A stretch of DNA of 64,000 nucleotides, taken from NCBI RefSeq assembly GCF_029637485.1, contig NZ_CP069128.1:434001-498000 (forward strand). Reading direction: 5' to 3'. This document shows, one piece after another, positions 9,529-18,053 of the stretch; the first letter of the stretch is position 1, and each line of letters opens with the position of its first letter. Under the pieces are notes generated by a model. It made no database searches. It was not told the origin of the DNA and saw only the letters and a program-made list of their open reading frames with translations. The DNA is from Sphingomonas sp. LHG3406-1 (GTDB lineage: Bacteria; Pseudomonadota; Alphaproteobacteria; Sphingomonadales; Sphingomonadaceae). Position numbers and translations under genes: made by a program.

Positions 9529-10200
9529 TTAGTAGTCCTCGCGCGCCTCGCTGCGGGCTTCGAGCAGGTCGAACATCGCCCGGTGCTGGAGCAGAAGCTG
9601 CTCGGCGCCGAAGCGGATCGCCCGCTCGGCAGCGACAGAGATGGCGGTATCCTCCAGCACGATTGCAACCGACATCTCGTCCGGCAGCGCGCAGGGCGGA
9701 ACGTCGATCCCGACCCGGGCTGCGGCGCGGTCGAGCAGGGGGCGAAGCGCAAGCCAGTCGGCGACGAGCGCCGTCGCCGCGCCGACCGCGCAACCGCTGC
9801 GCTCGGATCGGGCCAGCGTCTCCAGCGCGTGGCGCTGGGCGAGCAGGGCAGCTTCCGTCTCGGCCGCTCCAGGCGTGCTCGGGATCGGTCCGGCGGCGGA
9901 GGTCAGCCGGACGAGGTAGAGCCGCTCGCGCTCGAAGGCGTTGGCAGCATTCTCCAGCCACTTGCGCAACGGAGCGACGGTCGCGCTGGTCAGCGCCAGC
10001 TCGAGCATGCTCGGCTGGCGCCCGTAGATGGCACACAGCAGGTGGACGAAATCGTCGAGGTCGCGGGCACGATAGGGCGGAAGGGTGCCGGCAAGGTCGG
10101 CGGCATGGGCGTGAGTCGCGCTGCCGGCCGCACCGAGCCGCGCGGCATGGGCCTCGGCCACGGCCGAGCCATTCTGCCGTGCCACTCCCGATTGCACCAT
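9529..10200 (-). CDS. Conserved-looking hypothetical protein (Ala-rich, helical)
   Basis: 223 residues from ATG 10200, which follows AAGGAACGGGG (AGGA with six-base spacing). An upstream in-frame ATG at 10233 lacks such a site. The protein is Ala/Leu/Arg-rich and mostly helical, with DLDDFVHLLCAIYGRQPSMLELA and WLENAANAFERERLYLVRL. There is no signal peptide, membrane segment or catalytic motif I recognise. It sits 29 bp upstream of moxR on the same strand and may be co-transcribed with it. Confidence 0.65.
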   Translation of the reverse strand: MVQSGVARQNGSAVAEAHAARLGAAGSATHAHAADLAGTLPPYRARDLDDFVHLLCAIYGRQPSMLELALTSATVAPLRKWLENAANAFERERLYLVRLTSAAGPIPSTPGAAETEAALLAQRHALETLARSERSGCAVGAATALVADWLALRPLLDRAAARVGIDVPPCALPDEMSVAIVLEDTAISVAAERAIRFGAEQLLLQHRAMFDLLEARSEAREDY

Positions 10201-10440
10201 CCCCGTTCCTTTCTTCGCCAGCTGGCACTTCAACCGGCTTCATTACGGAGCAAGCTATACCAACCGGCGTAAAGACAGGGTTAGCGCGGCCTTAAGGAAA
10301 CATTGGGAGACGCTATTGGTGAACTTGGGTTATGACGTTCATCCTGGCGCAAGCTTCTGCAACCTAGCTCGGACGCGGGCCAAGTGACTGAAGTTGTTTT
10401 GCTTTCGGACAGTAGGCAAGCTTCTGGAGGGGTATCGACG

Positions 10441-11229
10441 ATGCGGCGATTGCGGGCGGTGGCGGCGCTTGGTGTCTTGAGCGTCAGCCTGTCAGGCTGC
10501 GTGCAGACGCGGCAGATTGCCGATCTCCAGTTCACCCCGCCGCAGGGCGACTACAAGTTGCTGGTCATGCGTCCCGATGTCAGCGTCGGATCGGTCAAGG
10601 CGGGTGGCCTCACCGAGCAGCGTGCCGACTGGACCGAGGCGGCGCGCACCAACCTCATCGCCGCGCTTCGCGCCCAGCAGGGCAATCGCGGCGGACGGAC
10701 GACGATCCTCGAACGGCGCGATTCGCTGCCGGGCGTGCCCGCCGATACCGTCGCCGAGCTCGAGCGGCTCCACAATGCGGTCGGTAGTTCGATCGCTCTT
10801 CACAAGTTCCTGGGCGCCGACCTGCCGACCAAGCGCGGTCGCGGTCTCGATTACACGCTCGGGTCCGACGCCGTCCGCCTCGGCCAGGCGACCGGCTATG
10901 ATTACGCGCTCTTTCTGCATGCGGAGGACAGCTTCGCCGACAGTGGCCGGGTGGCCATGCAGGTGCTCGGCATCGCGGGTTGTTTCGTTGGCTTCTGCGC
11001 GCCCAACATCGGTGGCGGCGGGCAGAGCGCCTATGCCAGCCTCGTCGATCTGCGCACCGGCGAGGTCGTCTGGTTCAACGTCCTCCAGGCCGGCACGCAG
11101 GTCGCCGGGATCAAGATGGGCGACATCCGCAAGCCCGAAGGCGCGGCTCAGCTGGTCGACCGCCTGCTTGGCCGCATGAAGCCCGGCCTCGACGTCCGCC
11201 GCGCCCAGGCGAAGGTGGAGAAGAAGTGA
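10441..11229 (+). CDS. Outer-membrane-type lipoprotein, unknown function
   Basis: 262 residues. The signal peptide ends in a lipobox (VSLSGC), so a lipidated Cys20 is expected. ATG 10441 is preceded by GGAGGGG with eight-base spacing; the frame opens earlier (GTG 10384) but that stretch is not signal-like. The mature part has YKLLVMRPDVSVGS near the start and SLVDLRTGEVVWFNVL near the end, vaguely like CsgG/penicillin-binding-activator folds. Its TGA overlaps the ATG of the next gene by one base, so it is coupled to the M48 protease. Confidence 0.75.
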   Translation: MRRLRAVAALGVLSVSLSGCVQTRQIADLQFTPPQGDYKLLVMRPDVSVGSVKAGGLTEQRADWTEAARTNLIAALRAQQGNRGGRTTILERRDSLPGVPADTVAELERLHNAVGSSIALHKFLGADLPTKRGRGLDYTLGSDAVRLGQATGYDYALFLHAEDSFADSGRVAMQVLGIAGCFVGFCAPNIGGGGQSAYASLVDLRTGEVVWFNVLQAGTQVAGIKMGDIRKPEGAAQLVDRLLGRMKPGLDVRRAQAKVEKK

Positions 11230-12437
11230 TGAGCCTCGTCACGCGTCGCGCCATGCTTGCCGGAGCCGGTGCCGCCCTCGTCGCCGGTCCTGCCGCCGCC
11301 CGCATCAGCCCGACCAGCCTCAAGCCCTTGATCGGCCCCGGCTACCGGCCGGTCGACACGGACGAAAAGGGTTTGTGGCAGCAGATGGAGCGGGTCGAGG
11401 AGGAGGTCGCCGGCTCCAACCTCCTCATCCGCGATCCGGCGCTCAACGCCTATCTGCAGGGCCTGATCGGAAAGGTCGGCGGCCCGGCCGCCAAGGACAT
11501 GCGCATCTATCTCGCGCGCGTACCCGAATTCAACGCGATGATGTTCCCGACGGGCTTCACCGTCTTCTTCTCCGGCCTCCTCTTGCGCATGCGTGACGAG
11601 GCGCAGCTGGCGGGAGTCATCGCGCACGAGAGCAGCCACTTCCTGCTCAAGCACCAGATCCGTTCCTGGCGCGACATGAAGCGCAAGACCAACATCTTCG
11701 CCGGTCTCGCCATGGCCGCGGGGCTGGCGGGCGGCGCTACCGGCACCTACACCGGCGACCTCGTCCGCCTGGCCGAGCTCGGCACCATGCTGACCCTGTT
11801 CCGCTACTCGCGCCAGCTCGAGGCGGAATCGGACGCGCTCGGCCTCAGGCTGATCGCAGAAGCCGGCTATTCGCCGCTGTCCATGTCGGAAACCTGGGAC
11901 CAGCTCATCACCGAGCTCGAATGGTCCGCGCGGGAGCGCGACAAGCGCGTCGACCGCGGCTTCAGCCTGTTCGCCACCCATCCCGCCCCGCGCGAGCGCC
12001 TCAAGGACCTCAAGGCCTCGGCCGAGGAGTTCACGCTTGCCAGCCGCACCTACGAGCGCGGCCGCGAGCGCTACCTGGCCGCCATGTCGTCGCTCCGTCC
12101 GACCCTGTTCGACGACCAGGTCAAGCTCAACGATCCTGGCGCCAGCACCTATATCGTCGACACGCTCGCCAAGGACGGTTGGAACGGGCAATTGCTCTTC
12201 ACCCGCGGCGAGATCGACCGCCTCCGCAATCATCCCGAACGGCAGAAGCTCGCCGCCGTGTGGTACGAGCGAGCGGTGGCCTATCCGGATGCGCCCGCCG
12301 ATGCCTGGCGCTGGCACGGCGTCATGCTGATGAAGCAGGGCCGTAGCCAGGAAGGCCGCACCGCGCTGCAGCGCTATCTCGCCATGGCACCGAACGCGCC
12401 CGATGCGCCGTTCGTTCGCCAGATGATCGTGGGCTGA
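11229..12437 (+). CDS. Exported M48-family zinc metalloprotease with C-terminal TPR-like region
   Basis: 402 residues. The N-terminus has a twin-arginine-like signal (TRRAMLAGAGAALVAGPAAA). The zinc motif HESSH is at ~133-137 and the third-ligand glutamate lies in LEAESDALGL, as in BepA/LoiP-type M48 peptidases. The C-terminal ~100 residues are helical with a TPR-like pair (WYERAVAYPDAPADAWRWHG...). BepA-type enzymes degrade or help assemble outer-membrane proteins. The flanking lipoprotein genes suggest an envelope quality-control unit, which is inference. The start ATG overlaps the previous stop (TGATG). Confidence 0.9.
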   Translation: MSLVTRRAMLAGAGAALVAGPAAARISPTSLKPLIGPGYRPVDTDEKGLWQQMERVEEEVAGSNLLIRDPALNAYLQGLIGKVGGPAAKDMRIYLARVPEFNAMMFPTGFTVFFSGLLLRMRDEAQLAGVIAHESSHFLLKHQIRSWRDMKRKTNIFAGLAMAAGLAGGATGTYTGDLVRLAELGTMLTLFRYSRQLEAESDALGLRLIAEAGYSPLSMSETWDQLITELEWSARERDKRVDRGFSLFATHPAPRERLKDLKASAEEFTLASRTYERGRERYLAAMSSLRPTLFDDQVKLNDPGASTYIVDTLAKDGWNGQLLFTRGEIDRLRNHPERQKLAAVWYERAVAYPDAPADAWRWHGVMLMKQGRSQEGRTALQRYLAMAPNAPDAPFVRQMIVG

Positions 12438-12448
12438 GGAAGGTGGCC

Positions 12449-13078
12449 ATGAACCGTTTGAAGTCGCTGTCCGCCGCCCTGACGCTGGGGCTCGGCCTCT
12501 CCGCCTGCGCCTCGACCGGCGGAGGCGGCTTTGGCAGCCCCTACAGCCTCGTTCGCGCCGGCCAGGTCATCAACGTCGGTAACGGCTCGATGAGCGTCAC
12601 CGCACCGCGCGAATGGAACCGCACCGAGCGCAGCGCCTTCTCCGACGTGCGCTGGGTCGAGGACTGGACCTTGAACGGGCCCTATCTCGACCAGGTCAGC
12701 TTCATCGCCGGCCTGCCCAACGACAAGCGCATCATCCGCCAAGAATATAAGGCGGACCGTCAGGTCCCCAAGTTCCGCTCGGACATGACTGCGCCGGAAG
12801 TCGCCGCGTTGCTCGAAACCCTCTTCCGGGTGGAGGGCGGAGCGATTGAATTCCGCACCCTCGGACTCGCGCCGCGCCCCTTCCTCGGCACCAACGGCTT
12901 CCAATTCGACTATGAGCATCTCGATGGCGACGAGGTATGGCGCAAGGGCAGGGCAGTCGGCGCGGTGATCGAGGGCCGGCTCTACCTCGTCATGCTCGAC
13001 GCTGCCCGCGCCCACTATTATGCGCAGGTGCTGCCGGACTTCGAAGCGATGACGCGGAGCGCGGTGCGGCGTCGCTGA
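12449..13078 (+). CDS. Lipoprotein, unknown function
   Basis: 209 residues. Signal peptide with lipobox LSAC (Cys around residue 17). ATG 12449 follows GGAAGG; a GTG at 12443 is a worse start. The mature protein contains MSVTAPREWNR and a closing FEAMTRSAVRRR, with no catalytic motif I recognise. It lies 11 bp after the M48 protease gene and completes a three-gene unit of exported products. Confidence 0.75.
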   Translation: MNRLKSLSAALTLGLGLSACASTGGGGFGSPYSLVRAGQVINVGNGSMSVTAPREWNRTERSAFSDVRWVEDWTLNGPYLDQVSFIAGLPNDKRIIRQEYKADRQVPKFRSDMTAPEVAALLETLFRVEGGAIEFRTLGLAPRPFLGTNGFQFDYEHLDGDEVWRKGRAVGAVIEGRLYLVMLDAARAHYYAQVLPDFEAMTRSAVRRR

Positions 13079-13133
13079 CCATGAGGGCGCTTCGATCGCG
13101 AAACATAGTCGCAGCGCCCGCCGTTGGAGCGGC

Positions 13134-13724
13134 GTGACAAAGTTCGAGAACCTTCCCGACATCGAGGCGCCGGCGCCGATCGAGGAACTGGACACCGCCG
13201 TCGCTGACGCGCTTCTTCCCATCGCCGGCAAGGCGGCGGTGCAGGGGCTCGGCACCGTCAGCGATTTCAGCGACCAGGAGCCGCTCTACGCTGCTTCGGC
13301 GGCGGTGCTCGGAACGGCGGCGTTGATGCGTCATGGCCCGACCTGGCGAGCCGGAACCCGGATGCTCGCTTCGCACCTCCTCGCGACCGCACTGCGCGGC
13401 GTCGTCAAGCAGATGGTCGACCGTACCCGCCCCGACGCTGCCGCCGAACGCGGCGAATATGTCCTGCGCAAGGGGCGACGCCAGGACAGCGATTACAACA
13501 GCTTCCCCTCCGGCCATACCGCCGGTGCACTGGCCTTCGCCATGGCCGTCGGTCGCGACTATCCCGCCGCGCGCATTCCCGCCCTGACCCTCGCCAGTGC
13601 CGCCAGCCTCGCCCAGGTGGTTCGCTCCAGGCATTACGTCAGCGACGTGGTCGCGGGCGCGGTGATCGGGCTTGCCGCAGAGGCGCTGGTCGACGCGCTG
13701 GTCAGCGTAGCGGCGCGCGACTGA
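13134..13724 (+). CDS. PAP2-superfamily phosphatase
   Basis: 196 residues from a GTG start with GGAG four to five bases upstream. The three PAP2 phosphatase signatures are in order: KQMVDRTRP, PSGHT (in SFPSGHTAGALAFA) and RSRHYVSDVVAG, supplying the phosphate-binding Lys/Arg and the two catalytic His. Hydrophobic segments around residues 60-75, 125-160 and 165-185 fit a membrane enzyme. The substrate is probably a lipid phosphate such as phosphatidic acid, PGP or undecaprenyl-PP, but cannot be told from sequence. Confidence 0.88.
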   Translation: MTKFENLPDIEAPAPIEELDTAVADALLPIAGKAAVQGLGTVSDFSDQEPLYAASAAVLGTAALMRHGPTWRAGTRMLASHLLATALRGVVKQMVDRTRPDAAAERGEYVLRKGRRQDSDYNSFPSGHTAGALAFAMAVGRDYPAARIPALTLASAASLAQVVRSRHYVSDVVAGAVIGLAAEALVDALVSVAARD

Positions 13725-13834
13725 GGTCGTCGGCCAGGCGAAGGCCGGAACCTCGGAAAGTCGCGCGCAGCACCTCCCGTTCGTCCGAGCCTGTGCCGGA
13801 ACGAACGCAGGGTCATGCCGACTGGCGAGATGGT

Positions 13835-14050
13835 CTAGCCGACCGGCGAGATCGGCGTCGTCGGAGTCTCCGTACCAGGCGCGCTCGGGCTGGGCACGTC
13901 GATCGGCGCTTGCGCCGGCGGCGCTTCCTGCGGGGCAGGGGTGGGCTGGCCCGGCTGGCTCGGCTGGGCGGGTTCGGCCGGCTGCGCCGGGTCGTTCGGG
14001 ACGGGCTCGAAGCCCGGGGCGTCGTCGGGGAAGGGGGGAAGCTGCTGCAT
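13835..14050 (-). CDS. Small proline-rich ORF, doubtful
   Basis: From ATG 14050 this would encode 71 residues, about a third Pro, with PAQPAEPAQPSQPGQPTPAP. No Shine-Dalgarno is visible. A GTG at 14104 would extend it into the tRNA-Leu promoter. It could be a real disordered protein or just GC-rich intergenic sequence. It fills most of the gap between the PAP2 gene and tRNA-Leu. Confidence 0.3.
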   Translation of the reverse strand: MQQLPPFPDDAPGFEPVPNDPAQPAEPAQPSQPGQPTPAPQEAPPAQAPIDVPSPSAPGTETPTTPISPVG

Positions 14051-14089
14051 GAACGGGAAACGCCCGGTCCTCCCCACAAGTTGCGTGGC

Positions 14090-14117
14090 TTGCCCCGCCC
14101 CCACAGGCTGCTATAGG
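14090..14117 (+). promoter_or_regulatory. Probable promoter of tRNA-Leu
   Basis: TTGCCC at 14090-14095 and TATAGG at 14112-14117, spacing 16 bases, resemble a sigma-70 promoter. The start would fall about 13 bases before the tRNA. Confidence 0.5.
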
Positions 14118-14136
14118 GCCGCGCTCAAACGCTCGC

Positions 14137-14221
<85 letters not shown>

Positions 14222-14282
14222 ACCTCCGCTAAGCCGGAACGAGCTGAACCTTTTTAACGATAAGCCGGGATTTCCTGCCACC

Positions 14283-15902
14283 ATGCAACATGTCGAGATC
14301 GAGAACGAAGGCCTGAAGCGGGCCTACCAGCTGACCTTCACGGCAGCCGAGATCGATGCCCGCATCGCGGACGAGGTGAAGCGGATCGCCCCGCAGGTGC
14401 GCATGCCCGGCTTCCGACCCGGCAAGGTGCCGGCCAATCTCATCCGCAAGATGCACGGCGAGGCGCTCCACCAGGATGCGCTGCAGACGACCATCCAGCA
14501 GGGTGTGCAGGATCTGCTCGGCAAGCAGCAGTTGCGCCCGGCGATGCAGCCGGCGATCGAGCTCAAGGAAGGCTATGAACCCGGCAAGGACGCCGAGGTC
14601 ACCGTCCGCCTCGAGACTCTGCCGCAGGTTCCGACCCCGCAGATCGACGGCCTGAAGCTCGAGCGCCTCGTGGTCGAGGCCGACGAGGCCGCCGTCGACG
14701 CGCAGGTCGAGCAGTTCGCCAGGAACAGCAAGCGCTTCGAGGATGCCCCCGAGGGCAAGGTCGCAGAGAGCGGTGACCAGGTCGTGATCGATTTCGTCGG
14801 CAAGACCGCCGATGGCGTCGCCTTCGAGGGCGGCACCGGCACCGACATGGCCGTCGAGATCGGCTCGGGTACGCTCATCCCCGGCTTCGAGGACCAGCTG
14901 GTCGGCGCCAAGGTCGGCGAGGAGCGCACGCTCAACGTCACCTTCCCGGACGACTATCCGGCCGACAACCTCAAGGGCCAGCCCGCCACTTTCGACATCG
15001 TCGTCAAGGAAGTGAAGGTCGCCGGCGAGACCAAGATCGACGACGACTTCGCCAAGACCCTCGGCCTCCAGAGCCTCGACCAGCTCAAGGGCATCCTGCG
15101 CGATCAGCAGAGCCAGGAACTGAACGGTCTGACCCGCACCCACATGAAGCGTCGCCTGCTCGACCAGCTGGCAGCCTCGCACGACTTCGACGTGCCGCCG
15201 TCGATGGTCGATGCCGAGTTCGCCAACATCATGGCCCAGCTCGAGCATGAGGCAAGCCACGAGGCCGATCCGGAAGCCGCCAAGGCCGAGATCGAGAAGG
15301 ACAAGGACGATTATCGCAAGATCGCCGAGCGCCGCGTCCGCCTCGGCCTGCTTCTGAGCGAAATTGGCCAGGCCAACGGCATCGAGGTCAGTCAGCAGGA
15401 GATGAACCGCCTGATCGCCCAGGCCGCGCAGCAGTATCAGCCGAAGGACCGCGACCGGTTCATCCAGTATGTCCAGCAGGAGCCGATGGCCGCCGCCCAG
15501 CTGCGCGCCCCGCTTTATGAGGACAAGGTGGTCGACTTCCTCTTCACCAAGGCGGAAGTCACCGAACGCACCACCACCCGCGAGGAGATCGAAGCCGATC
15601 TCGAAGCGGAGGAAGGCCATGTCCACGGTCCGGGCTGCGGCCACGACCACGACCACGGCCACGACGCCGCTCCTGCGCCCGCTAAGGCCAAGAAGGGCAA
15701 GAAGGCTGCCGCGACCGAGGAGGCTCCGGCCGCCGAAGCCGCCGCCACTGCCGACGAGGTGAAGCCGGCGAAGAAGGCCAAGGCCGCCAAGCCCGCCAAG
15801 GGCGCCGTCGAAGCCGAGGCGGCCGAGCCTACCCCGGCCGAGCCGGTCAAGGACGGCGCCGGCGCCAAGGCTCCGAAGAAGTCGAAGAAGGCTTCGGCCT
15901 GA
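14283..15902 (+). CDS. tig: Trigger factor with extended metal-binding-like tail
   Basis: 539 residues; normal trigger factors have about 430-450. The ribosome-binding N domain carries GFRPGKVPANLIRK (family signature GFRxGKxP). The FKBP-type PPIase domain is at ~155-235 (GDQVVIDFVGKTADG, GSGTLIPGFEDQLVGAKVGEE), followed by the helical chaperone domain. After residue ~440 comes a tail with a His/Asp cluster (HVHGPGCGHDHDHGHD, residues 446-461) and then ~78 residues of Lys/Ala/Pro/Glu repeats (AKAKKGKK, PAKKAKAAKPAK). The core is a peptidyl-prolyl isomerase and nascent-chain chaperone. The tail recalls the His-rich tail of SlyD and may bind Ni or Zn; this is inference. The ATG directly follows CCACC. 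Confidence 0.95.
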   Translation: MQHVEIENEGLKRAYQLTFTAAEIDARIADEVKRIAPQVRMPGFRPGKVPANLIRKMHGEALHQDALQTTIQQGVQDLLGKQQLRPAMQPAIELKEGYEPGKDAEVTVRLETLPQVPTPQIDGLKLERLVVEADEAAVDAQVEQFARNSKRFEDAPEGKVAESGDQVVIDFVGKTADGVAFEGGTGTDMAVEIGSGTLIPGFEDQLVGAKVGEERTLNVTFPDDYPADNLKGQPATFDIVVKEVKVAGETKIDDDFAKTLGLQSLDQLKGILRDQQSQELNGLTRTHMKRRLLDQLAASHDFDVPPSMVDAEFANIMAQLEHEASHEADPEAAKAEIEKDKDDYRKIAERRVRLGLLLSEIGQANGIEVSQQEMNRLIAQAAQQYQPKDRDRFIQYVQQEPMAAAQLRAPLYEDKVVDFLFTKAEVTERTTTREEIEADLEAEEGHVHGPGCGHDHDHGHDAAPAPAKAKKGKKAAATEEAPAAEAAATADEVKPAKKAKAAKPAKGAVEAEAAEPTPAEPVKDGAGAKAPKKSKKASA

Positions 15903-15911
15903 CTCGGTCGT

Positions 15912-15993
15912 CGTCACCCCGGGCTTGACCTAGGGTCCCGCTTCTTCATCTTGGGTGAGCAAGCGGGATCCCGGCTGGGTGGCTGGGATGACG
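15912..15993. repeat. Palindromic intergenic repeat
   Basis: The outer ends CGTCACCCC (from 15912) and GGGATGACG (to 15993), and the inner ends GGTCCCGCTT and AAGCGGGATCC, are inverted copies. A single arm of the same family occurs at 31943-31974. It lies between tig and the glycosyltransferase and would form a hairpin in read-through RNA. Confidence 0.6.
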
Positions 15994-16008
15994 TCTGGGG
16001 GAATCGAG

Positions 16009-16947
16009 ATGACGGCGAACCAGCCACGCATCGCCGTGCTGCTGCCCTGCTACAATGAGGAAGCCGCGATCGCGCAGACGGTCGCCGGCTTCCGCGCCGC
16101 GCTCCCCGGCGCCATCGTCTACGTCTATGACAACAACAGCCGCGACCGCACCGCCGAGGTGGCGCGGGCCGCCGGCGCCGTCGTCCGCACCGAGCGGCAG
16201 CAGGGCAAGGGCAATGTCGTCCGCCGCATGTTCGCCGACGTCGAGGCCGAGGTCTATGTCATGGCCGACGGCGACCTCACCTATGACCCCAGGGCCGCTC
16301 CGGCGATGGTCGATCTGCTCCTGACCGAGCAGCTCGACATGGTCGTCGGCACCCGCCAGCACGAGGCCAAGGAGGCCTATCGCGGTGGTCACGTGCTCGG
16401 CAACCGCCTGTTCACCGGCCTGCTCTCCAGCCTGTTCGGCCGCAGCTTCACCGACGTCTTCTCCGGCTACCGTGTCTTTTCGCGCCGCTTCGTGAAGAGC
16501 TTTCCCGTCCTCTCCGCGGGCTTCGAGATCGAGACGGAGATGAGCGTTCATGCGCTCGAACTGCGCATGCCGGTCGGCGAAGTCGCGACCGCTTATGGTG
16601 CTCGGCCCGAAGGGTCGGCGTCCAAGCTCTCCACCTACCGCGACGGCTGGCGCATCCTGAAAGCCATGCTCAACCTGTTCCGGGTCGAGCGGCCGTGGCT
16701 CTTCTTCGGCTCGATCGGCGGCCTGCTGCTGGTCGCCGCGATCCTGCTCTCCATCCCGCTCGTCCTCACCTACGTCGACACCGGCCTGGTGCCGCGATTC
16801 CCGACCGCCATCCTCGTCACCGGCATGGTGATCGTCGCCGTCCTCTCCTTCCTTGCCGGCCTGATTCTCGACACCGTCACCCACGGCCGCCGCGAGATCC
16901 GTCGTCTCGCCTATCTCGCGCTGCCGGCGCCGGGCGCGCACGTCTGA
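16009..16947 (+). CDS. Family 2 glycosyltransferase, polyprenyl-phosphate type, with membrane anchor
   Basis: 312 residues. GT-A fold with IAVLLPCYNEEAAI at the start, VYDNNSRD and the metal-binding MADGDLTYDP (DxD-like). Two C-terminal membrane helices (~235-260 and ~270-292) resemble dolichol/undecaprenyl-phosphate sugar transferases. ATG 16009 has a GGGGGA site; an earlier ATG at 15955 lies inside the palindromic repeat and is unlikely. Its TGA overlaps the proB start, so the three genes GT-proB-proA are translationally coupled, although the enzyme classes are unrelated. Confidence 0.85.
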   Translation: MTANQPRIAVLLPCYNEEAAIAQTVAGFRAALPGAIVYVYDNNSRDRTAEVARAAGAVVRTERQQGKGNVVRRMFADVEAEVYVMADGDLTYDPRAAPAMVDLLLTEQLDMVVGTRQHEAKEAYRGGHVLGNRLFTGLLSSLFGRSFTDVFSGYRVFSRRFVKSFPVLSAGFEIETEMSVHALELRMPVGEVATAYGARPEGSASKLSTYRDGWRILKAMLNLFRVERPWLFFGSIGGLLLVAAILLSIPLVLTYVDTGLVPRFPTAILVTGMVIVAVLSFLAGLILDTVTHGRREIRRLAYLALPAPGAHV

Positions 16948-18053
16948 TGGCAGCGCCGCCCTTCCGGCGGCTGGTGGTCAAGCTCGGCTCGGCGCTGGTG
17001 ACGAGCGGGGAGGGGACGGACACGGCTTTCCTCGCCGGCATCGCCGAAGACGTTGCGGCGCTCCGCCGGGACGGCACCGAGATCATCCTGGTCAGCTCCG
17101 GCGCCGTTGCCCTCGGCCGAAGCCTGCTTGCCCTCCCGCGCTCCGCCCGGCTCGACAGCAAGCAGGCCGCCGCCGCCGCCGGTCAGCCCCTCCTGATGCA
17201 GGCCTGGGGCCGGGCCTTGGCACCGCATGGCCTGGTGGCCGCTCAGCTGCTCCTCACCGCCCACGACAGCGAGGACCGCCGCGCCTTCCTCAACGCCCGG
17301 GCAACCATCGCCGCCTTGCTCAAGGCGGGGGCGGTGCCGGTGATCAACGAGAATGACTCGACCGCCACCGCCGAGCTGCGGGTCGGCGACAACGACCGCC
17401 TGTCCGCCCGCGTCGCCCAGCTCGCCGGCGCCGACCTCCTCATCCTCCTCAGTGACATCGACGGCCTCTACACCGCCGATCCTAGCCGCGATCCGGAGGC
17501 AAGCCACATCCCGCACGTCGCGGCGCTCACTCCCGACATCATGGCGCTGGCCGGCGATGCGTTGACCGAAGGCCTCGGAACCGGCGGCATGCGCACCAAG
17601 CTCGAAGCCGCCCGAATTGCCGCCGCCGCGGGCTGCACGACCCTCATTGGCAGCGGGGCAGGGGAGCGCCCGCTCGCCCGCCTCCTCTCCGGCGAGGCCC
17701 GCAGCACCCGCATCGCCGCCGAGGGTTCGCCGGCGCGCGCCTACAAGGCGTGGATCGCCGGCACGCTCGGCCCCGTCGGAGCCGTCCGGATCGACTCCGG
17801 GGCTGCTGCAGCCCTCAGGCGTGGAAGCAGCCTGCTCCCTGCCGGGGTCACCGCCATCGACGGCCGCTTTGCCCGCGGCGATTGCGTGAGGATCGTGGAC
17901 GAGAATGGCATCGAGCAGGCGAGGGGTCTCAGCCGCTACGATGCGGAGGAGGCCGCCCGGATGATCGGCGCGAAAGGAGCCGACATCGAGGCGCGGCTCG
18001 GCTATTCGCGTGGCGACGCCCTCATCCACCGCGACGACATGGTGCTGCGATGA
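16947..18053 (+). CDS. proB: Glutamate 5-kinase
   Basis: 368 residues. An amino-acid kinase domain (VVKLGSALVT, LVSSGAVALG, VPVINENDSTA, LILLSDIDGLYTADP, GTGGMRTKLEAA) plus a C-terminal PUA domain (~275-360), the usual ProB layout. It phosphorylates glutamate to gamma-glutamyl phosphate, the first step of proline synthesis, and is normally feedback-inhibited by proline. The start ATG overlaps the previous stop (TGATG), and its own stop overlaps proA (ATGA). Confidence 0.97.
   Translation: MAAPPFRRLVVKLGSALVTSGEGTDTAFLAGIAEDVAALRRDGTEIILVSSGAVALGRSLLALPRSARLDSKQAAAAAGQPLLMQAWGRALAPHGLVAAQLLLTAHDSEDRRAFLNARATIAALLKAGAVPVINENDSTATAELRVGDNDRLSARVAQLAGADLLILLSDIDGLYTADPSRDPEASHIPHVAALTPDIMALAGDALTEGLGTGGMRTKLEAARIAAAAGCTTLIGSGAGERPLARLLSGEARSTRIAAEGSPARAYKAWIAGTLGPVGAVRIDSGAAAALRRGSSLLPAGVTAIDGRFARGDCVRIVDENGIEQARGLSRYDAEEAARMIGAKGADIEARLGYSRGDALIHRDDMVLR

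Noticed and set aside
10384..10440. Extended GTG start for the 10441 lipoprotein
   Set aside because: It would place 19 non-signal residues before a good lipoprotein signal peptide, and the ATG has a better ribosome site.
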